DNA of 64,000 nucleotides from Coenobita brevimanus (GCA_032717465.1 CM064681.1:16047191-16111190), one strand, 5' to 3'. Positions 1 to 10,454 are shown, numbered from the stretch's first letter. The notes: generated by a model not told the origin, from the sequence alone. Numbers and translations are program-made.

Positions 1-1353
1 GCAAATATTGTCCCCTTATTCAAGAAAGGAAATAGACAAAATCCACTCAACTACCGACCAGTATCACTGACCAGTGTTGTAAGCAAGGTATTAGAAAAAC
101 TTATGAGAAAAGCTTGGGTAAATCATCTAGAAGAACACAGTATGATAACAGAAAGACAGTTTGGTTTCAGAAAAGGAAAATCATGTGTTACTAACCTGTT
201 GAGCTACTATGACAGAGTAACAAACACAATACAGGAAAGGGAAGGATGGGTGGACAGTATCTATTTAGATTTCAAGAAAGCTTTTGACACAGTACCACAC
301 CAAAGACTTTTATGGAAACTGTACCATCAAGGAGGAATTCGAGGCAAACTGTTTTGTTGGATGCAAGACTTTCTCATAAAAAGAGAAATGAGGACAGTAC
401 TAAGAGGAAACTATTCATCATAGAAAGAAGTGACTAGTGGAGTACCACAGGGTTCAGTGCTGGCACCAATCATGTTTTTAGTGTATATAAATGATATAAA
501 CAGTAACACTGGAAATGAGAGCTATCTGAATATGTTTGCAGAGGATGCAAAAATACAAAGGAGAATTACTAACACAGACTCTTGTAAAGAACTACAAGAA
601 GAATTAAATAAACTTCATGAATGGAGTAGTACATGGCAAATGGAATTCAATGTGGACAAGTGTCATGTAATCAAGTTTGGTAAAAGTGGAAAAAGACCTG
701 ATTGGGATTATAAGTTAGGAAATAAAACCCTATACACATCAGAAAGAGAGAAAGACCTAGGTGTGATTATCAATAACAGACTATCTCCGGCTGACCACAT
801 CAGCGAGAAGGTACGGAACATGTATACACTGCTTGCAAATATGAGAATAGCATTCACATACATAAATGAAGACATGCTAAGAAGGATAATAACATCATTC
901 ATTAGACCAACCCTGGAATATGCATCAGTAGTCTGGAGTCCTCATCTCAAAAAGCACATAGACAAGATTGAAAAAGTTCAAAGGGCTGCTACAAGATGGA
1001 TACCAAGCTTAAGGGACCTAAGCTACGAAGAAAGACTAAATAAACTGAATCTACCAACACTACAGGAGAGAAGAAAAAGAGGTGACATGATAATGCTATA
1101 TAAATGCATATCAGGAAAGGAGAAAATAGACATAAATGATTACTTAACATATGGAGAAGCATCAGCAAAAGGACACTGCAAAAAATTGCATAAGAAGAGA
1201 GGTGATAAAGACGTAAGGAAATTCAGTTTCCCAAACAGAGCAATTGATCAATGGAATGCACTACCGAATGAAATAGTGTGTGCCAAAACAATTCACAAAT
1301 TTAAGGATATGTACGATAAATATGGTTTAAGACACGGGACAGTACGAGCTTGA
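1..1353 (+). pseudogene. CR1/Jockey-like LINE reverse transcriptase, 3' part
   Basis: The frame is already open at base 1 (reading PLFKKGNRQNPLNYRPVSLT, the usual RT start) and ends with TGA at 1351-1353. RT landmarks in order are LDFKKAFDTVPH, then SGVPQGSVLAPIMF, then the catalytic box. The C-terminal region has FPNRAIDQWNALPNEIV, a block common in CR1/L2-like LINEs. Two lesions are visible. An in-frame TAG lies at 421-423 just before the SGVPQGS motif. The catalytic FADD box reads FAED (GAG at 541-543), which removes the first of the two metal-binding aspartates. The endonuclease and ORF1 would lie to the left of the window. The exact clade (CR1, L2 or Jockey) is not resolved by eye. Confidence 0.85.
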
Positions 1354-1370
1354 CTCATTCCTGTAAAGAT

Positions 1371-1411
1371 ACAATTAGGTAAGAACAATTAGGTAAGGTA
1401 GGTAAGAACAC
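1371..1411 (+). repeat. Short tandem repeats at LINE 3' end
   Basis: Directly after the RT stop, ACAATTAGGTAAGA-type units repeat about three times imperfectly. CR1-type LINEs typically end in short tandem repeats rather than poly-A, so this probably marks the 3' terminus of the element at 1-1353. Confidence 0.55.
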
Positions 1412-1604
1412 CATGGGATATTTAAACAACGTGAACTTTTAGACTTCACATAATTTAATTAAGAGTACCTTCTTTTTTCACCCCTATGTGATATTAGGTT
1501 TCTGTTTAGGACTCGAATTCTGAAAAACATGCGAGACCAAACAAACAAAATTATAACTTCCACTGGCAAGTTTACATAGTTACATATATCATTTTTTTTT
1601 TTTT

Positions 1605-2202
1605 TTAATGAGTCTTTGCCTGGTTGAAGTGATTTCTGGCCATGGTAGCATACAAATAGGTTTTCCATCCGTTGAAGTTTACCAAAAAAAAATCGTCACT
1701 TGGTGTCATTGAACCACCTGGCCTCCAACTAGTTATTTCATTCCATGAGTTTTCACCTGCTGATACTTGTGAGCCCCTCCCCCCCCCCCCAAAAAAAAAA
1801 AAAAACTCATACTGGGGAAATTTATAAGCAATATATCCACCAAAATAGCGCAGTCCTACTGTGTTCATTTCCTTCTCAAATTCTACGGGGGGAATATTAT
1901 CTGGATCTATGCTACATGTGCTTTCCTGATCATGATTTTTATATGGATCATCAGTATCTAGAGAGGAGAAGAGCATAGCAGAAAAAACGTAGTTCTTGCT
2001 GTAGGGAGTCCTTCTTGCTGTCATTTGGATCGGATATAGTTGTATATTCCCTGCTGAAATGTTCCCTCACTACTGTTGCATCATCACTTTCCTTATGTAT
2101 ATTATATTTGCCGCCTAACAGCTTGTTTTCTTTTCCAAGAAGATGAGTTCTTATTCTGTGCATGAATGCAACAGATGAGGGATGTTCATCAGAAACACCC
2201 AT
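1605..2202 (-). pseudogene. P-element/THAP9-like transposase remnant (C-terminal part)
   Basis: Two overlapping reverse-strand frames (2202 to 1951 and 2024 to 1605) make one broken coding stretch. The first has [18 protein letters not shown]. The second has LRYFGGYIAYKFPQYE and, after a homopolymer block, NSWNEITSWRPGGSMTPSDDFF. The GY(I/V)A.K and S..GG...PS..FF patterns match what I know of the C-terminal half of P-element-like transposases. A frameshift joins the two frames, and a C10/A15 homopolymer (1777-1804) has grown inside the second. No THAP domain or catalytic core is present. Assignment rests on short motifs, so it is moderate. Confidence 0.45.
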
Positions 2203-2209
2203 TACTCTC

Positions 2210-2211
<2 letters not shown>

Positions 2212-2303
<92 letters not shown>

Positions 2304-2320
2304 AACTATATATATATATA

Positions 2321-2377
<57 letters not shown>

Positions 2378-2399
2378 ACATCTATCTATCTATCTATAT
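2212..2399. repeat. (TA)n microsatellite with terminal (CTAT)n
   Basis: About 160 bases of almost pure TA are followed by a spacer and (CTAT)n at 2381-2399. Read on the minus strand the CTAT tract is a (GATA)n tail that belongs to the adjacent RTE-like LINE. Confidence 0.9.
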
Positions 2400-3750
2400 G
2401 CCTAGGCTGCTTCCCCCAAGGAAAGGGAGGTAGCCGAGACAGGACGACACACTCCCCATTTACTCATCCATTCAAACACATTCATTCGCATCTTAGCCCC
2501 AAGGGGAGAACAGATAGATCCTCACCGCACCACACCGCACAAGGGTCAACTAGGCAATGCAATCAGTGACATCCACAGCAGGGCCCGACAGCAGAGCTGG
2601 TTTACCCCTGCCACATCATAACAGACCCATCCCCTTACCCGCACCTGACCTGACTAGCTGATCAGACCAAATGCGGGAGAATATCCCCTCAGGGCTGTGT
2701 CATCATTATTCATTCACAATTTCTCTCCATTTATATCTGTCACGCACAGCCACTCTTCCTTGCTCAACAGACATCCCTCTCGCATCCAGTGCTCTCTTCA
2801 CACTGTCCATCCATCCTATTCGTGGTCTTTCTCTCACCCTTACACCTCTCACATCAGATCTAGTTATTTTTTTCACCAATCGCTCATTATCCATTCTCTC
2901 CATATGCCCAGACCATCGCAACACCCTCTGCTCAACTCTACCAGCCATCTCTCGAACAACTCCAGTTCTCCTTCGCACTTCATCATTTCGCACTCGATCC
3001 ATACACGTCACTCCACACATACTCCTCAGACACCTCATCTCCATTACATTCAAACTTTTCCTCTCTGCTACACCCATATTCCATGTTTCAGCCCCATATA
3101 ACGCAGTCGTACCACAACACCCTCATACAACCTTCTCTTTACATCCAATTCTAAGCGAACGACATCTAAACACTTTTTTCATTCCTCCCAGCACCTTTCC
3201 TACTTTATTTATTCTAAACTTTACTTCTGCATATATTCTTCCATCCACAGCAACATGTGACCCTAGATATTTAAAACACTACCTCCTCAAGCAACTCGCC
3301 ATTCAAAACTATATTCATCCCCCTACCATCTACCAACCTCGTACACTTCATCACTTTACTCTTATTCTCATTTACTTTCAATTTCCTCCTTTCACACACC
3401 CTTCCAAACTCCTCTGCCAACTGTCTCAATCTCTCCTCTGAATCAGCCACCAGTGCAGTATCATCTGCAAACAGCAGCTGCTTCAGATTCCACTCTCTAC
3501 CATCAACATTCACCAGACTCAGACCTCCACCTAAAACTCTTGAATTCACCTCCCTTACAACACCATCGATGTAAATATTAAACAACCAAGGCGACCTCAC
3601 ACATCCCTGTCGCAGCCCCACTCTCACAGGAAACCAGTCACTCACAGCATTTCCCACTCATTCACACACTCTACTATTTAAATAAAAATTTTTCATAACT
3701 TTTAGTAACCTACCATCAAGTCCATACAATCTTAAAACAGTCCACAAAGA
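2400..3750 (-). pseudogene. RTE-like LINE, RT C-terminal half and 3' UTR
   Basis: Reading leftward from about 3750, the frame gives LWTVLRLYGLDGRLLKVM, then VGLRQGCVRSPWLFNIYIDG, then LLFADDTALVADS (intact FADD box). From 3077 to 2706 follows the terminal domain with LRWSGHMERMDNERLVKKI. The stretch 2400-2705 is the 3' UTR, which runs into a (GATA)n tail at 2381-2399. A TGA interrupts the frame just upstream of 3657, and a frame change separates the RT from the terminal domain. The 5' part is missing: the copy stops at the edge of the LTR element at 3751. The same family recurs at 37.1, 40.7, 42.2 and 46.2 kb. RTE/RTEX affinity is my inference from domain architecture and tail type. Confidence 0.8.
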
Positions 3751-4568
3751 CTATGATTTCATCATCCTTTGTATAATTCTAAAGTACAGTATGCTGCATG
3801 TTTGATCACGATTCGCCTCGTGGCTTCCATAGTGACCAGGCTTGCGTGTTCTACCTCACTCCCTCCTTCTCCCCCTTATAGTAGAGTAAGTCGTTTTTTC
3901 TGTTGTTCAGAGCAGGATTGTCAACTCTTTGTCCCCTATGGCTTCATTTGCGCGTCCTTCTTACAAGTTGAATCAAGCTCTGCCGGCCCCTATATAATGA
4001 GCTCAGTCCCTGCATTAATTGCCACTTAGATCTACTCCTCATTTTGTTCACATCTCTGTCCTAACCTGTATAGTGTATTATTATTTTTGTGAGTGCTCAG
4101 GAAGTCTCCAGCCATGTAGCTGCTGTATAATTTGAGTATAAGTGTTATTACCATTTTTCTTGTACTGTGTAGCCTGGGGCGTTGATTTGTAGGCCTGGTA
4201 AGGTTTTTGTGATTCATGTAAAGTTTTTGATGTCAGCCAGTATTAGTAATATATTGTATCTGTAATAATATTATATCTTACTTTAACTGAGCATTATTTG
4301 GTTCTTACATTTATCAGGGCTGACTTAGATAAATTTGCTCTTGCTAAATTCATGTTAATAGAGGCTACTGCAGTTAACCATATATTTAACCTGTTTTTGC
4401 CATTACAGTATCCTTATGAGTCCTGAATGTTTAATTGTTAGTTTGTGCATTAAACTTTAACTTGTAATTTTACCTAAGTCTTTTGTTTTGAACCTGGAAC
4501 TTTGCGGGACAGTAGTGATTTTAGTATTCTCACTTGAAGTGTTCATTATCTCTCTCTGTTCCGTAACA
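3751..4568 (+). repeat. 5' LTR
   Basis: Aligns without gaps to 9366-10183. It ends in CCGTAACA. The first 11 bases found in the other LTR (starting TGTTACATAGC) are absent or diverged, and the LTR abuts the RTE-like LINE directly, so the 5' edge is eroded. Confidence 0.9.
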
Positions 4569-4574
4569 TAAATT

Positions 4575-4590
4575 TGGCGACCTCTTATCA
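4575..4590 (+). other. Putative primer-binding site
   Basis: TGGCGACC begins six bases after the LTR end. It has the TGG start expected of a tRNA 3'-end complement. The donor tRNA was not determined. Confidence 0.5.
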
Positions 4591-4649
4591 GGATATTCAG
4601 GATATTATCATAAGGATATTGCTTGATATTTTGAGACTGTGATTTATTC

Positions 4650-6169
4650 ATGATGTCTACTATTACTACTCTTGATGAAGCCAAAGATTTTTTGTTAAAT
4701 GTGCAAACAGTGTGTCATGTAGAAAACAGAACAAAGAATGAACTTAAGCTTGTTGCTCAACAATTGGGAATTGCAGTTCACTCTCATCATTCTAAAGATC
4801 AAATTGTTGACATGATTAATAAAAGCTTGTTTAATGTAACTCCTCCAGATGAGCAAACGCAGATTGAAATAGCTAAGTTACAGCTAGCCCTGCAGGAGGC
4901 TCGTGCTAAGGAGGCTGAGTTTCAGGCTCGTGCTAAGGAGGCTGAGTTTCAGGCTCTTGCTAAGGAGGCTGAGTTTCAGGCAAATGCTAAGGAGGCTGAG
5001 TCTCAGGCTCGTATTCAGGAGGCACAGGCACAGGCTCAGGCACAAATTGAACTTGCTAGGATTCAGGCAGACCATGAGTATCGCATGAAACAAGGTGGAA
5101 CTGGATCATCTAGCTCTGATGATTTTGATGTGGCTAAAAATGTTAAACTTGTCCCTCCTTTTAATGAATCTGATTTAACAAAGTATTTTCAGTTGTTAGA
5201 GAGGGTAGCTACAGGTTTTAATTGGCCCAAAAAGTATTGGCCAGTACTCCGTCAAACTGTTCTCACTGGTAAAGCTCAAGTAACTTATGCATCTTTCCCT
5301 CAGGATCAATCTGATAATTATGATGTAGTTAAGAGCTTGATTCTTAAGGCCTATGAGCTTGTGCCTGAAGCTTATAGAGTAAAATTTAGGACAACTTATA
5401 AGCAAGATAAGCAGTCCCATGTTGAGTATGCAAAAATCAAGATCTGTTAGAGCAGTGGTTAAATTCTAAGAATGTAAATTCTGATTTTGATAAATTTAAG
5501 CAGATGATTTTGCTGGAGGACTTCAAAATGTGTATGAATAAAGATGTAAGCCTATATCTTGATGAGAAAAGAATAGATAATTTGTCTGATGCTGCAGTTT
5601 TAGCTGATGAATATGTTCTCACTCACAAGAGATACTCTAAAGAAAAAAGGAAAGCAGAGAGTTAGTACGTTGCCTCTACTCAGAGTACAGGTAACAGGAA
5701 AGAGAATGAAGTTGATGTTTCTCAGGAAGTAAATACCATCTCCACCTCTAGATTTCAGAAAAGTAAATGTACTCATTGTAGTAAGCTTGGTCATACTACG
5801 GAGAGATGTTTCAGGAGACAGCGTGATGTGAACAAAAAGGAGTCTTTAAATATTCAGTCAACTGGTCTAGTGTCCACCCTTGAGAGTTCCCAGAATTCTT
5901 TAACTGAGTTAACTGAACCTGCTTTGAGGGGTAAATTAAATTCTCATGATGGAGCTCCTCTTTTGAGCAGTAACGTGGGTGACACTCTCAAGAGTTCATA
6001 TGCTAATTTCCTGTCTGATGGTTTTGTCAGTCCTCTGGACAATAATGACAGGAAATCAGTTAAAATATATCGTGATACAGGTGCTTGTCAATCCCTTATG
6101 CTGACCAGTGTTCTAGGCTCTAATGTTAATTCCTCTGATGAAACTAATCTTACAAGGTGTAGGGAATAA
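4650..6169 (+). pseudogene. gag and protease region of the Gmr1-like element
   Basis: Gag starts at ATG 4650 (or 4653). An N-terminal helical segment is followed by a coiled-coil of AKEAEFQAR repeats and then a capsid-like region (SYPLTxxLxxFxQ-type not obvious). The frame breaks near 5440 and continues in another frame through DKFKQMILLEDF to a zinc knuckle CTHCSKLGHTTERC (CX2CX3GHX4C, 5768-5809). An in-frame TAG lies at 5663-5665. Protease follows in the same frame, with the active-site triad in YRDTGACQSLML. A second frame change near 6135-6155 puts the protease C-terminus, with GVTFLLGND, in the frame of the long pol. Both frame changes fall inside conserved domains, so they look like mutations rather than programmed shifts. 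Confidence 0.8.
4899..5006 (+). repeat. 27-bp tandem repeat in gag
   Basis: Four consecutive 27-bp units (starts 4899, 4926, 4953, 4980), each coding nine residues around AKEAEFQA. They build a charged coiled-coil segment. Confidence 0.85.
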
Positions 6170-9100
6170 TTACTTCTCTGTCCCTCTGTGCAGAATGAAT
6201 TTAGAGTCTGGTTTTGTTAATGGTTCCGTTATGGTTGGGTTGGTTGAGACACTCCCAATGTCAGGTGTAACTTTCTTACTTGGAAATGATATTGGAGGAA
6301 GTCAAGTGTGTCCAGCTCCTCAGTTGTCTAGTGAACCAGTGACTGCGACCCAGGATTGTGATATCCCTGAGGTGTTCTCTGCATGTGCTGTCACTAGGGC
6401 TAAGTCTGAAGTTACTGGTGACTTAGTGGGTAATGATGATGATGATGTTATCCTAGCTGACACTTTTCTTGCTAATTTGGACCACTCACCAGATGAGGCA
6501 GTACCCCGTAGTGTTGAAAATTTGTCTCGTCAAGAGTTGGTTGAGTTGCAGGTTGCTGACCCTGAGTTGAAAGGTCTAGCTAACTCTGCTTGCAGTGAGG
6601 AAGAGTCAGCTGGTGCTTCTACCTGTTATTATATAAACTCAGGAATACTTATGAGGAAGTGGAGACCCCCAGCAGCATCAGCCGACTGTGAATGGGAAGT
6701 TGTACATCAAGTTGTCATCCCTCGTGTTTGTAGGCAGGATATCATTGGAATGGCTCATGATTCCAGTTTGCCAGGACACCTTGGAATGAGGAAGACTGTG
6801 GCGCGCATTTTGAAACACTTCTACTGGCCAGGTATCTTCAGGGATGTTTCCTGGTATTGTAAGTCTTGTCACACCTGTCAAGTTGTGGGGAAGTGTAATC
6901 AGACCGAAAAGGTTGCACCTCTAGTTCCCATTCCTCCTTTTGAGGCGCCATTCACCCGTGTGTGGGTGGATATTGTGGGCCCTCTTCCTAAGACTTCTTC
7001 AGGATTTTCTTATGTGTTGACCCTGATTGATATGGCTACTCGTTATCCTGAAGGTATTCCACTTAGAAATATCTCAGCAAAGAACGTGGGTAAGGAAATG
7101 CTAGGGTTCCTCAGAAAGTTTGGTCTGCCCAAGGAGGTACAGTCAGACCGGGGAAGTAATTTCATATCAAATGTTTTCAAGCAGTCTCTGAAAGAGTTGG
7201 GCATCACCCAGATCACGTCTTCAGCTTACCATCCCCAGACCCAAGGAGCGTTGGAGAGATATCATCAAACACTCAAATCGATGCTCAGGAAATACTGCTT
7301 GGAACATCAGAAAGACTGGGATAAAGGTCTTCCATTCGTTGTATTTGCAGCAAGAGAATCTCCAAATGAATCACTGGGCTTCTCACCCTTTGAACTACTG
7401 TTTGGCCATGAAGTAAGAGGACCCCTTAAGTTACTCAAGGAATGCTGGCTGTCGGAGGAAGATGACGTCAACCTGCTGCAGTATGTAATGAAGTTCAAAG
7501 AACGGCTGTCCACTGCTTTACAGCTGGTGAGAGAGAATGTAGGAGCTGCTCAGAAGATGAAGACTTGGTATGATAAGAAGTCCAGGTTACGCCACTTTCA
7601 TCCAGGAGATCAGGTTTTGATTCTGCTACCGGTGCATGGGCAACCTCTTCAAGCCAAGTTTAGTGGTTCTTATTTCGTGGAGAGGAAACTCAGTGATGTC
7701 AACTATGTCATCGCCACATCAGATCGTAGAAAGAACAAGCAACTATGTCACATCAACATGCTAAAGTTATATCACAGGCGGGACGAAAATAACCCAGTCT
7801 GCACTGTAGCTGTTCCACCCGAGTCTGCAAGTGAAGTTCTCCCATGCAGCATGAGCCTGAGTGATAGTTTGGGGAAGAATCCTGATATCATGAATAATCT
7901 CCAGACTAAGCTTTCTCATTTAGCTCCCGAGGAAAGGCAGGAGTTTTCGGCATTACTGCAGGAGTACCCGCAAGTCTTCCGTGCCACTCCAGGAAGAACC
8001 ACTGTGTTGATGCATGATGTCGATGTTGGAGACGCAAAGCCAATTAAACTGCCTCCTTACCGTGTGAACCCAGTGAAAGTTCCTCTCATCCAGAAGGAGC
8101 TTGGCTACCTGTTGGACCACAAGATGATTGAGCCCTGTCAGAGCGAGTGGAGTTCTCCTGTCACTCTAGTCCCTATGCCAGGTGGGTCACAGCGGCTTTG
8201 CATTGACTACAGATGTGTTAATCAGATAACCAGAACAGGCACTTACCCTTTCCCTCGCGTGGAAGATTGCATAGACAAGATCGGAAAGGCTAGGTACATA
8301 AGTAAGTTTGATTTGTTAAAGGGATACTGGCAAGTACCTATGACTGATCGTGCTAGGGAGAGCTCATGTTTTGTAACACTAGGAAAGACTTTTGCATGTT
8401 CTGTAATGCCATATGGTATGAAGAATGCACCAGCCACTTTTCAGAAGCTCATGAGTGTTGTAACAGAGGGTTTAGCAGGATGTGTTGTTTATATTGATGA
8501 TGTATTAATCTTCAGTGACAACTGGATAGATCACCTATGCCATGTCAGTAAATTTCTTGAGCGTTTGGTTCAGGCTAATCTTGTAGCTAATTTATCAAAG
8601 TGTGAGTTTGGTCAAGCTAAAGTTCAGTACCTTGGATACATAAGTGGTGATGGACACATTGCACCACCAGGAGCTAAGGTTCAGGTTATAAGTGATCTTC
8701 CCAGACCTAAAAGTAGGAAAGAGCTACAAAGATTTTTGGGAATGGTAGGTTATTACAGGAGATTTGTTTTTAACTTTTCAATTCTTGTATCACCACTTAC
8801 AGACCTACTGAAAAAGGGAGTTAAATTTGTCTGGACTGATAACTGTGACTCCTCTTTCAGTAAACTTACAGCTATCCTATTAAGTCAGCCCGTGCTCGCT
8901 ACTCCAAATTTTGCTAAGCCTTTTAAGATGGCTGTTTACGCAAGTGATACAGGAGCTGGGGCTGTTTTGCTGCAAGAGGATGATCAGGATATTGAACACC
9001 CTGTATCTTATTACAGTAAGAAGTTCACTCCACCTCAAAAGAACTACTCAACTATTAAGAAAGAGCTTTTGGCCTTGATTTTGGGTTTACAGCATTTTTC

Positions 9101-9293
9101 ATTTTATTTGTGCTCTGGTTTTGACCCCATAGTCATTTATACCGATCATAACCCACTGAAATTCCTTAGTAAGTGTAAAGATAAAAATCAGAGATTGACA
9201 GGATGGAGTCTACTTCTTCAGGAGTATTCATTAGACATACAACATGTCAAGGGGAAAGAAAATGTTATTGCAGATTGCTTATCTAGACTTTAG
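6123..9293 (+). CDS. pol: pol polyprotein: integrase, reverse transcriptase, RNase H (in that order)
   Basis: A single uninterrupted frame of about 1,056 codons; the true first codon is unclear because the protease lies upstream across a frameshift. Order from the N-terminus: end of protease (FLLGND); integrase zinc finger (GHLGMRKT then CKSCHTC); integrase core with D in VDIVGPLP, D in SDRGSNF and E in GALERYH; a C-terminal KFSGSYFVERK (GPY/F-like) module; then RT with FDLLKGYWQVP, GMKNAPATFQ and catalytic YIDD; then RNase H with ASDTGAG, KKELLAL and YTDHNPL, ending ADCLSRL. All catalytic residues that I can place are intact. Normal Gypsy elements have integrase last, so this order is diagnostic of the Gmr1-like lineage. 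Expression would depend on the broken gag region. Confidence 0.92.
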   Translation: MLIPLMKLILQGVGNNYFSVPLCRMNLESGFVNGSVMVGLVETLPMSGVTFLLGNDIGGSQVCPAPQLSSEPVTATQDCDIPEVFSACAVTRAKSEVTGDLVGNDDDDVILADTFLANLDHSPDEAVPRSVENLSRQELVELQVADPELKGLANSACSEEESAGASTCYYINSGILMRKWRPPAASADCEWEVVHQVVIPRVCRQDIIGMAHDSSLPGHLGMRKTVARILKHFYWPGIFRDVSWYCKSCHTCQVVGKCNQTEKVAPLVPIPPFEAPFTRVWVDIVGPLPKTSSGFSYVLTLIDMATRYPEGIPLRNISAKNVGKEMLGFLRKFGLPKEVQSDRGSNFISNVFKQSLKELGITQITSSAYHPQTQGALERYHQTLKSMLRKYCLEHQKDWDKGLPFVVFAARESPNESLGFSPFELLFGHEVRGPLKLLKECWLSEEDDVNLLQYVMKFKERLSTALQLVRENVGAAQKMKTWYDKKSRLRHFHPGDQVLILLPVHGQPLQAKFSGSYFVERKLSDVNYVIATSDRRKNKQLCHINMLKLYHRRDENNPVCTVAVPPESASEVLPCSMSLSDSLGKNPDIMNNLQTKLSHLAPEERQEFSALLQEYPQVFRATPGRTTVLMHDVDVGDAKPIKLPPYRVNPVKVPLIQKELGYLLDHKMIEPCQSEWSSPVTLVPMPGGSQRLCIDYRCVNQITRTGTYPFPRVEDCIDKIGKARYISKFDLLKGYWQVPMTDRARESSCFVTLGKTFACSVMPYGMKNAPATFQKLMSVVTEGLAGCVVYIDDVLIFSDNWIDHLCHVSKFLERLVQANLVANLSKCEFGQAKVQYLGYISGDGHIAPPGAKVQVISDLPRPKSRKELQRFLGMVGYYRRFVFNFSILVSPLTDLLKKGVKFVWTDNCDSSFSKLTAILLSQPVLATPNFAKPFKMAVYASDTGAGAVLLQEDDQDIEHPVSYYSKKFTPPQKNYSTIKKELLALILGLQHFSFYLCSGFDPIVIYTDHNPLKFLSKCKDKNQRLTGWSLLLQEYSLDIQHVKGKENVIADCLSRL

Positions 9294-9345
9294 ACAGATT
9301 GTTTTAGAGTAATAAGAAATTTCCTTTGTAAATTTCTTTTTCTTT

Positions 9346-9354
9346 GTGGGGAGG
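9346..9354 (+). other. Polypurine tract
   Basis: GTGGGGAGG lies immediately before the 3' LTR start TGTTAC, in the position of the plus-strand primer. Confidence 0.6.
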
Positions 9355-10182
9355 TGTTACATAGCCTATGATTTCATCATCCTTTGTATAATTCTAATGT
9401 ACAGTATGATGCGTGTTTGATCACGATTCACCTCGTGGCTTCCATAGTGACCAGGCTTGCGTATTCTACCTCACTCCCCCCTTCTCCCCCTTATAGTAGA
9501 GTAAGTCGTTCTTTCTGTTGTTCAGAGCAGGGTTGTCAACTCTTTGTCCCCTATGGCTTCATTTGCGCGTCCTTCTTACAAGTTGAATCAAGCTCTGCAG
9601 GCCCCTATATAATGAGCTCAGTCTCTGCATTAATTGCCAATTAGATCTACTCCTCATTTTGTTCACATCTCTGTCCTCCCCTGTATAGTGTATTATTATT
9701 TTTGTGAGTGCTCAGGAAGTCTCCAGCCATCTAGCTGCTGTATAATTTGAGTGTAAGTGTTATTACCATTTTTCTTGTACTGTGTAGCCTGGGGCGTTGG
9801 TTCGTAGGCCTGGTAAGGTTTTTTTGATTCATGTAAAGTTTTTGATGTCAGCCAGTATTAGTAATATTTTGTATCTGTAATAATATTATATCTTACTTTA
9901 ACTGAGCATTATTCGGTTCTCTCATTTATCAGGGCTGACTTAGATAAATTTGCTCTTGCTAAATTCGTGTTAATAGAGGCTACTGCAGTTAACCATATAT
10001 TTAACCTGTTTTTGCCATTACATTATCCTTATGAGTCTTGAATGTTTAGTTGTTAGTTTGTGCATTAAACTTTAACTTATAATTTTACCTAAGTCTTTTG
10101 TTTTGAACCTGAAACTTTGCGGGACAGTAGTGATTTTAGTATTCTCACTTGAAGTGTTCATTATCTCTCTCTGTTCCGTAAC

Positions 10183-10183
<1 letters not shown>
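9355..10183 (+). repeat. 3' LTR
   Basis: It begins TGTTAC and ends GTAACA, a 6-bp perfect terminal inverted repeat with the canonical TG...CA ends. Length is 829 bp. It defines the true LTR ends better than the eroded 5' copy. Confidence 0.92.

Positions 10184-10255
<72 letters not shown>
10184..10255. repeat. (TA)n microsatellite
   Basis: About 70 bases of TA dinucleotide between the 3' LTR and the 5' end of the next LINE. Confidence 0.9.
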
Positions 10256-10257
<2 letters not shown>

Positions 10258-10277
10258 AGGGGCAGGATCCCACTGCT

Positions 10278-10454
10278 ACCTGGTGCATCCCCAGGTGGTG
10301 GACAGGGGAAGACCTTGTAGATATACAAGGTACCGTCTTAGACGGCGTGGACCATGGGACCCCCTATAGATATATAGGGCTCCACCTAATATAATGAATA
10401 AGGTGGCAGAAAAAATTACATCTCACCAGAAACTATGTGGCAGGGAGGTGAGAT
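10278..10454 (+). promoter_or_regulatory. Structured 5' UTR: six successive hairpins
   Basis: Six perfect stems follow one another. ACCTGG/CCAGGT (10278-10296). CCTTGTA-GATA-TACAAGG (10313-10330). CCGTC-TTA-GACGG (10333-10345). CCCTATA-GATA-TATAGGG (10362-10379). CCACCT/AGGTGG (10382-10406). ATCTCACC/GGTGAGAT (10420-10454). The second and fourth share a 7-bp stem and a GATA loop. The series ends 27 bases before the first ATG. Some RTE elements carry self-cleaving ribozymes or translation signals in this position; which applies here is inference. Confidence 0.6.

Larger units (their letters stand above)
3751..10183 (+). mobile_element. Ty3/Gypsy-type LTR retrotransposon with Gmr1-like domain order
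   Basis: Direct repeats at 3751-4568 and 9355-10183 bound a 4.8-kb interior holding a primer-binding site, gag, protease, integrase, RT, RNase H and a purine tract. RT is clearly Gypsy type (YIDD box, GMKNAPATFQ), yet integrase precedes RT. That order is typical of Copia and of the Gypsy subgroup known as Gmr1-like. The two LTRs show roughly 28-30 substitutions by eye over 818 aligned bases (about 3-4%) and no net length change, so insertion was fairly recent. Gag and protease carry a frameshift each and one stop; pol is open throughout. The right flank is a (TA)n tract, so no target duplication can be recognised. Confidence 0.9.

Noticed and set aside
2166..2433. YIYIYI-type frames (also at 10.1, 13.4, 60.4 and 61.4 kb)
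   Set aside because: Translations of (TA)n microsatellites.
2671..3441. Plus-strand frames of 256 and 134 codons rich in S, T and H
   Set aside because: They are the antisense of the reverse-strand RTE-like RT, which has conserved motifs; the plus frames have none.
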